From Cytophagales bacterium (GTDB lineage Bacteria > Bacteroidota > Bacteroidia > Cytophagales > Cyclobacteriaceae): a stretch of 8,561 bases of DNA. The stretch lies in assembly GCA_003541895.1 (NCBI GenBank), contig DPLR01000250.1, positions 2,893 through 11,453 on the forward strand. Reading direction: 5' to 3'. The notes under the pieces were generated by a model. It saw only the letters and a program-made list of their open reading frames with translations. It did not search any database and was not told the DNA's origin. Both the position numbers and the translations under genes were made by a program. Positions within the stretch are counted from its first letter, which is position 1, and each line of letters starts with the position of its first letter. Below are positions 7,015 through 8,561 of this stretch, piece by piece.

Positions 7015-7986
7015 TTATTTGTTTTGGTCTATCAATTTTGCCACAAGGCCGTCTACTGACTCTCCTTCGGCCTCAGCCTTAAAATTGCGGACAATGCGGT
7101 GGCGGAGAACAGCTTTCGCAACGGCTTGCACATCTTCTATATCGGGCGAATATTTTCCGTTTAATAAGGCATTGCACTTAGCCCCTAAAACTAAGTATTG
7201 CGATGCCCTAGGACCTGCTCCCCATTCTAAAAAATTATTCGCTAGTTGCGAATTACCTGGCCTAGTAGAAGCAACTAATTTCACTGCATATTCAATCACA
7301 TTATCGGCTACTGGAACCCTGCGCACCAAGTGCTGGAATAAAATAATATCATCAGCGCTTAGAATTTGATTTACCGAAGCAAACTCATCGGTAGTTGTAT
7401 TCTTTACAATTTTTAATTCTTGCTCGTACGTTGGGTAATCTAAAAAAATATTGAGCATGAATCGATCCAACTGCGCTTCTGGTAAAGGGTATGTTCCTTC
7501 TTGCTCAATCGGATTTTGCGTAGCCAAAACAAAAAATGGTTGCGGAAGAGAGTAACGATGCCCAGCAATGGTAACAGCATTTTCTTGCATTGCTTCGAGC
7601 AAAGCAGCTTGGGTTTTTGGGGGTGTGCGGTTAATCTCGTCAGCCAAGACGATGTTGGCAAATATGGGGCCTTTTACAAACTGAAAATTTCTTTCTTTGT
7701 CTAAAGTCTCCGCACCAACAATGTCAGATGGCATTAAGTCAGGTGTAAATTGTATACGCTTGAATTGTAAATCCAATACCTGAGAAATGGTTTGAACCAA
7801 AAGAGTTTTGGCAAGCCCCGGAACTCCAATAAGTAGTGCGTGGCTATGACAAAAAATGGCCGTAAGGGTAAGTCGGATTACTTCGTCTTGACCAACAATT
7901 ACTTTGGCAATTTCTTTTTTTAAATCTTTAAATCCCTGGGCCAGTGCATCGGCAGCTTCAACATCGTTTACAAAATTTCTTGCCAT
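7015..7986 (-). CDS. MoxR-family AAA+ ATPase
   Basis: MoxR ATPases are chaperone-like AAA+ proteins thought to remodel or mature partner proteins, often ones with a VWA domain. The 323-residue protein has the full set: VIVGQDEVI (29-37), Walker A GVPGLAKT (54-61, the MoxR form), Walker B VLADEINR (113-120), sensor 1 ATQNP (155-159), the arginine-finger region LPEAQLDRF (168-176) and sensor 2 GAGPRAS (256-262). The C-terminal lid domain is complete. There is no signal or membrane segment. The usual Bacteroidetes partner just downstream, a DUF58/VWA gene of the bat cluster, is absent. Instead surA lies 87 bp upstream and an M20 hydrolase follows by 6 bp. Family identity is firm and the client unknown. 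Confidence 0.96.
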   Translation of the reverse strand: MARNFVNDVEAADALAQGFKDLKKEIAKVIVGQDEVIRLTLTAIFCHSHALLIGVPGLAKTLLVQTISQVLDLQFKRIQFTPDLMPSDIVGAETLDKERNFQFVKGPIFANIVLADEINRTPPKTQAALLEAMQENAVTIAGHRYSLPQPFFVLATQNPIEQEGTYPLPEAQLDRFMLNIFLDYPTYEQELKIVKNTTTDEFASVNQILSADDIILFQHLVRRVPVADNVIEYAVKLVASTRPGNSQLANNFLEWGAGPRASQYLVLGAKCNALLNGKYSPDIEDVQAVAKAVLRHRIVRNFKAEAEGESVDGLVAKLIDQNK

Positions 7987-8004
7987 TTGCTTAAATCTTT
8001 TAAT

Positions 8005-8035
8005 GTGAAAATAACTTTTTACTGAAGGTGAGGCA
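8005..8035 (-). promoter_or_regulatory. Weak promoter candidate before moxR
   Basis: Within the 87-bp gap upstream of moxR, minus-strand TTG (8033-8035) and TATTTTCA (8005-8012) are 20 bases apart, resembling the Bacteroidetes -33/-7 arrangement. The -7 box matches only TAnnTT of TAnnTTTG, so this is a weak candidate. It would leave a leader of about 12-18 nt before the moxR ATG. Confidence 0.15.
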
Positions 8036-8039
8036 AGAG

Positions 8040-8060
8040 AATTTTCCCTGCAAGAAAATT
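8040..8060 (-). other. Short perfect inverted repeat after surA
   Basis: AATTTTC (8040-8046) and GAAAATT (8054-8060) pair perfectly across a 7-base loop, starting 13 bases past the surA stop on the minus strand. The stem is A/T-rich and no U-tract follows it, so it is a poor intrinsic terminator. It might act as a transcript-end stabiliser or pause between surA and moxR, or be chance. Confidence 0.3.
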
Positions 8061-8073
8061 TATACCAGCGTCA

Positions 8074-8561
8074 TTACTCCAAAATCTTGCAGTGATCGTA
8101 GGTTGAATCAATGTTGATAAAAACATCCTGGCGCGCCTTTATAAACCATTTATTGATGGCTTTGTCTTTCTTTTCAGCCAAAGCAGCAGATTGTATCCGA
8201 TGCCAGTCGTCTGTAAGGTTCGCCAAGTGGGGTGATAGTTTTGCTTTAAAATAAATAATGCGTACCGCCTCTTTCTGTTCATCGGTTCTGTATTGCAAAG
8301 GAGGTGAGTATCTTCCCACCTTCATGGTATCGATCACAAAGTAAACAGCTGGGTCAAGCGTTTTATCAATCGCTACTTTCATACTGCCATCTGGATCGGT
8401 GAAAAAACCCGAATGCCCTTTTGTTAATTTATCATCAGAAAATAGTTTGGCTGCCTGCTCAAACTTGATGCTGTCTTTCATCAATTTTCTTCTTAAGCTA
8501 TCCAAGAATTTTGTAGCCTTTTCTATATCATTCTGATTGGGCGAAGCCTTGATCAAAATAT
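8074..8561 (-). CDS. SurA-like peptidyl-prolyl isomerase/chaperone, C-terminal part
   Basis: The frame is open to the window edge and 161 residues are visible, beginning I-L-I-K-A-S-P. This matches the start of a parvulin domain (HILIK in SurA/PpiC), so the first parvulin domain, the N-terminal chaperone region and the signal peptide lie outside. The visible part has the parvulin order: helix, FEQAAKLFSDD, GHSGFF, FVIDTMKVGRYSPPLQ, then AVRIIYFK as the last strand. The C-terminal helix (NLTDDWHRIQSAALAEKK...) and the end FINIDSTYDHCKILE resemble Bacteroidetes SurA homologues. SurA works in the periplasm folding outer-membrane proteins. In this second domain the usual GYHII strand reads AVRIIY, so an active-site histidine is missing and the domain is probably structural. 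The TTG at 8556 is not a start. No gene symbol is given because the rest is unseen. Confidence 0.85.
   Translation of the reverse strand, partial: ILIKASPNQNDIEKATKFLDSLRRKLMKDSIKFEQAAKLFSDDKLTKGHSGFFTDPDGSMKVAIDKTLDPAVYFVIDTMKVGRYSPPLQYRTDEQKEAVRIIYFKAKLSPHLANLTDDWHRIQSAALAEKKDKAINKWFIKARQDVFINIDSTYDHCKILE

Overview
The window looks like a chromosomal housekeeping segment from a Bacteroidetes (Bacteroidota) bacterium, most likely of the Cytophagales type. The grounds are protein-family features: a SecA with a long extra segment in its preprotein-crosslinking region and no C-terminal cysteine motif, a bacterial geranylgeranylglyceryl-phosphate-synthase-family protein of the kind found in Bacteroidetes, a SurA-like protein with a typical Bacteroidetes C-terminus, a general lack of strong Shine-Dalgarno sequences, and moderate-to-low G+C. 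The assignment is by inspection only. No database search was run.

Layout. On the left, reading rightwards, are the 3' three quarters of secA (cut by the window edge) and a small secreted SPOR-domain protein whose start overlaps the secA stop by 4 bases. Everything else reads leftwards. From the right edge these are: the C-terminal part of a surA-like chaperone/peptidyl-prolyl isomerase gene (cut by the window edge), a MoxR-type AAA+ ATPase, an M20 amidohydrolase, a Na+/phosphate cotransporter-like membrane protein, two small membrane proteins (a two-helix YqjE/holin-superfamily-III-like protein and a one-helix YqjD-like protein), and the GGGP-synthase-family enzyme. The two gene sets converge between SPOR and the GGGPS gene, where the two stop codons abut with no spacer.

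Packing is very tight. moxR to M20 is 6 bp, M20 to the transporter about 37 bp, the two small membrane genes are 1 bp apart, and the second of them overlaps the GGGPS gene by 14 bp. The largest gaps are about 60 bp (before the YqjE-like gene) and 87 bp (between surA and moxR). No stretch above 100 bp lacks a gene. I see no RNA genes, insertion sequences, phage genes or CRISPR.

Much of the window serves the cell envelope: protein export (SecA), outer-membrane protein folding (SurA), peptidoglycan binding (SPOR), membrane proteins and a possible prenyl-ether lipid step (GGGPS). I did not find a clearly new system. The two points most worth following are the imperfect inverted repeat that forms the start and signal-peptide region of the SPOR gene, and the coupling of an archaeal-type ether-lipid enzyme to two small membrane proteins.
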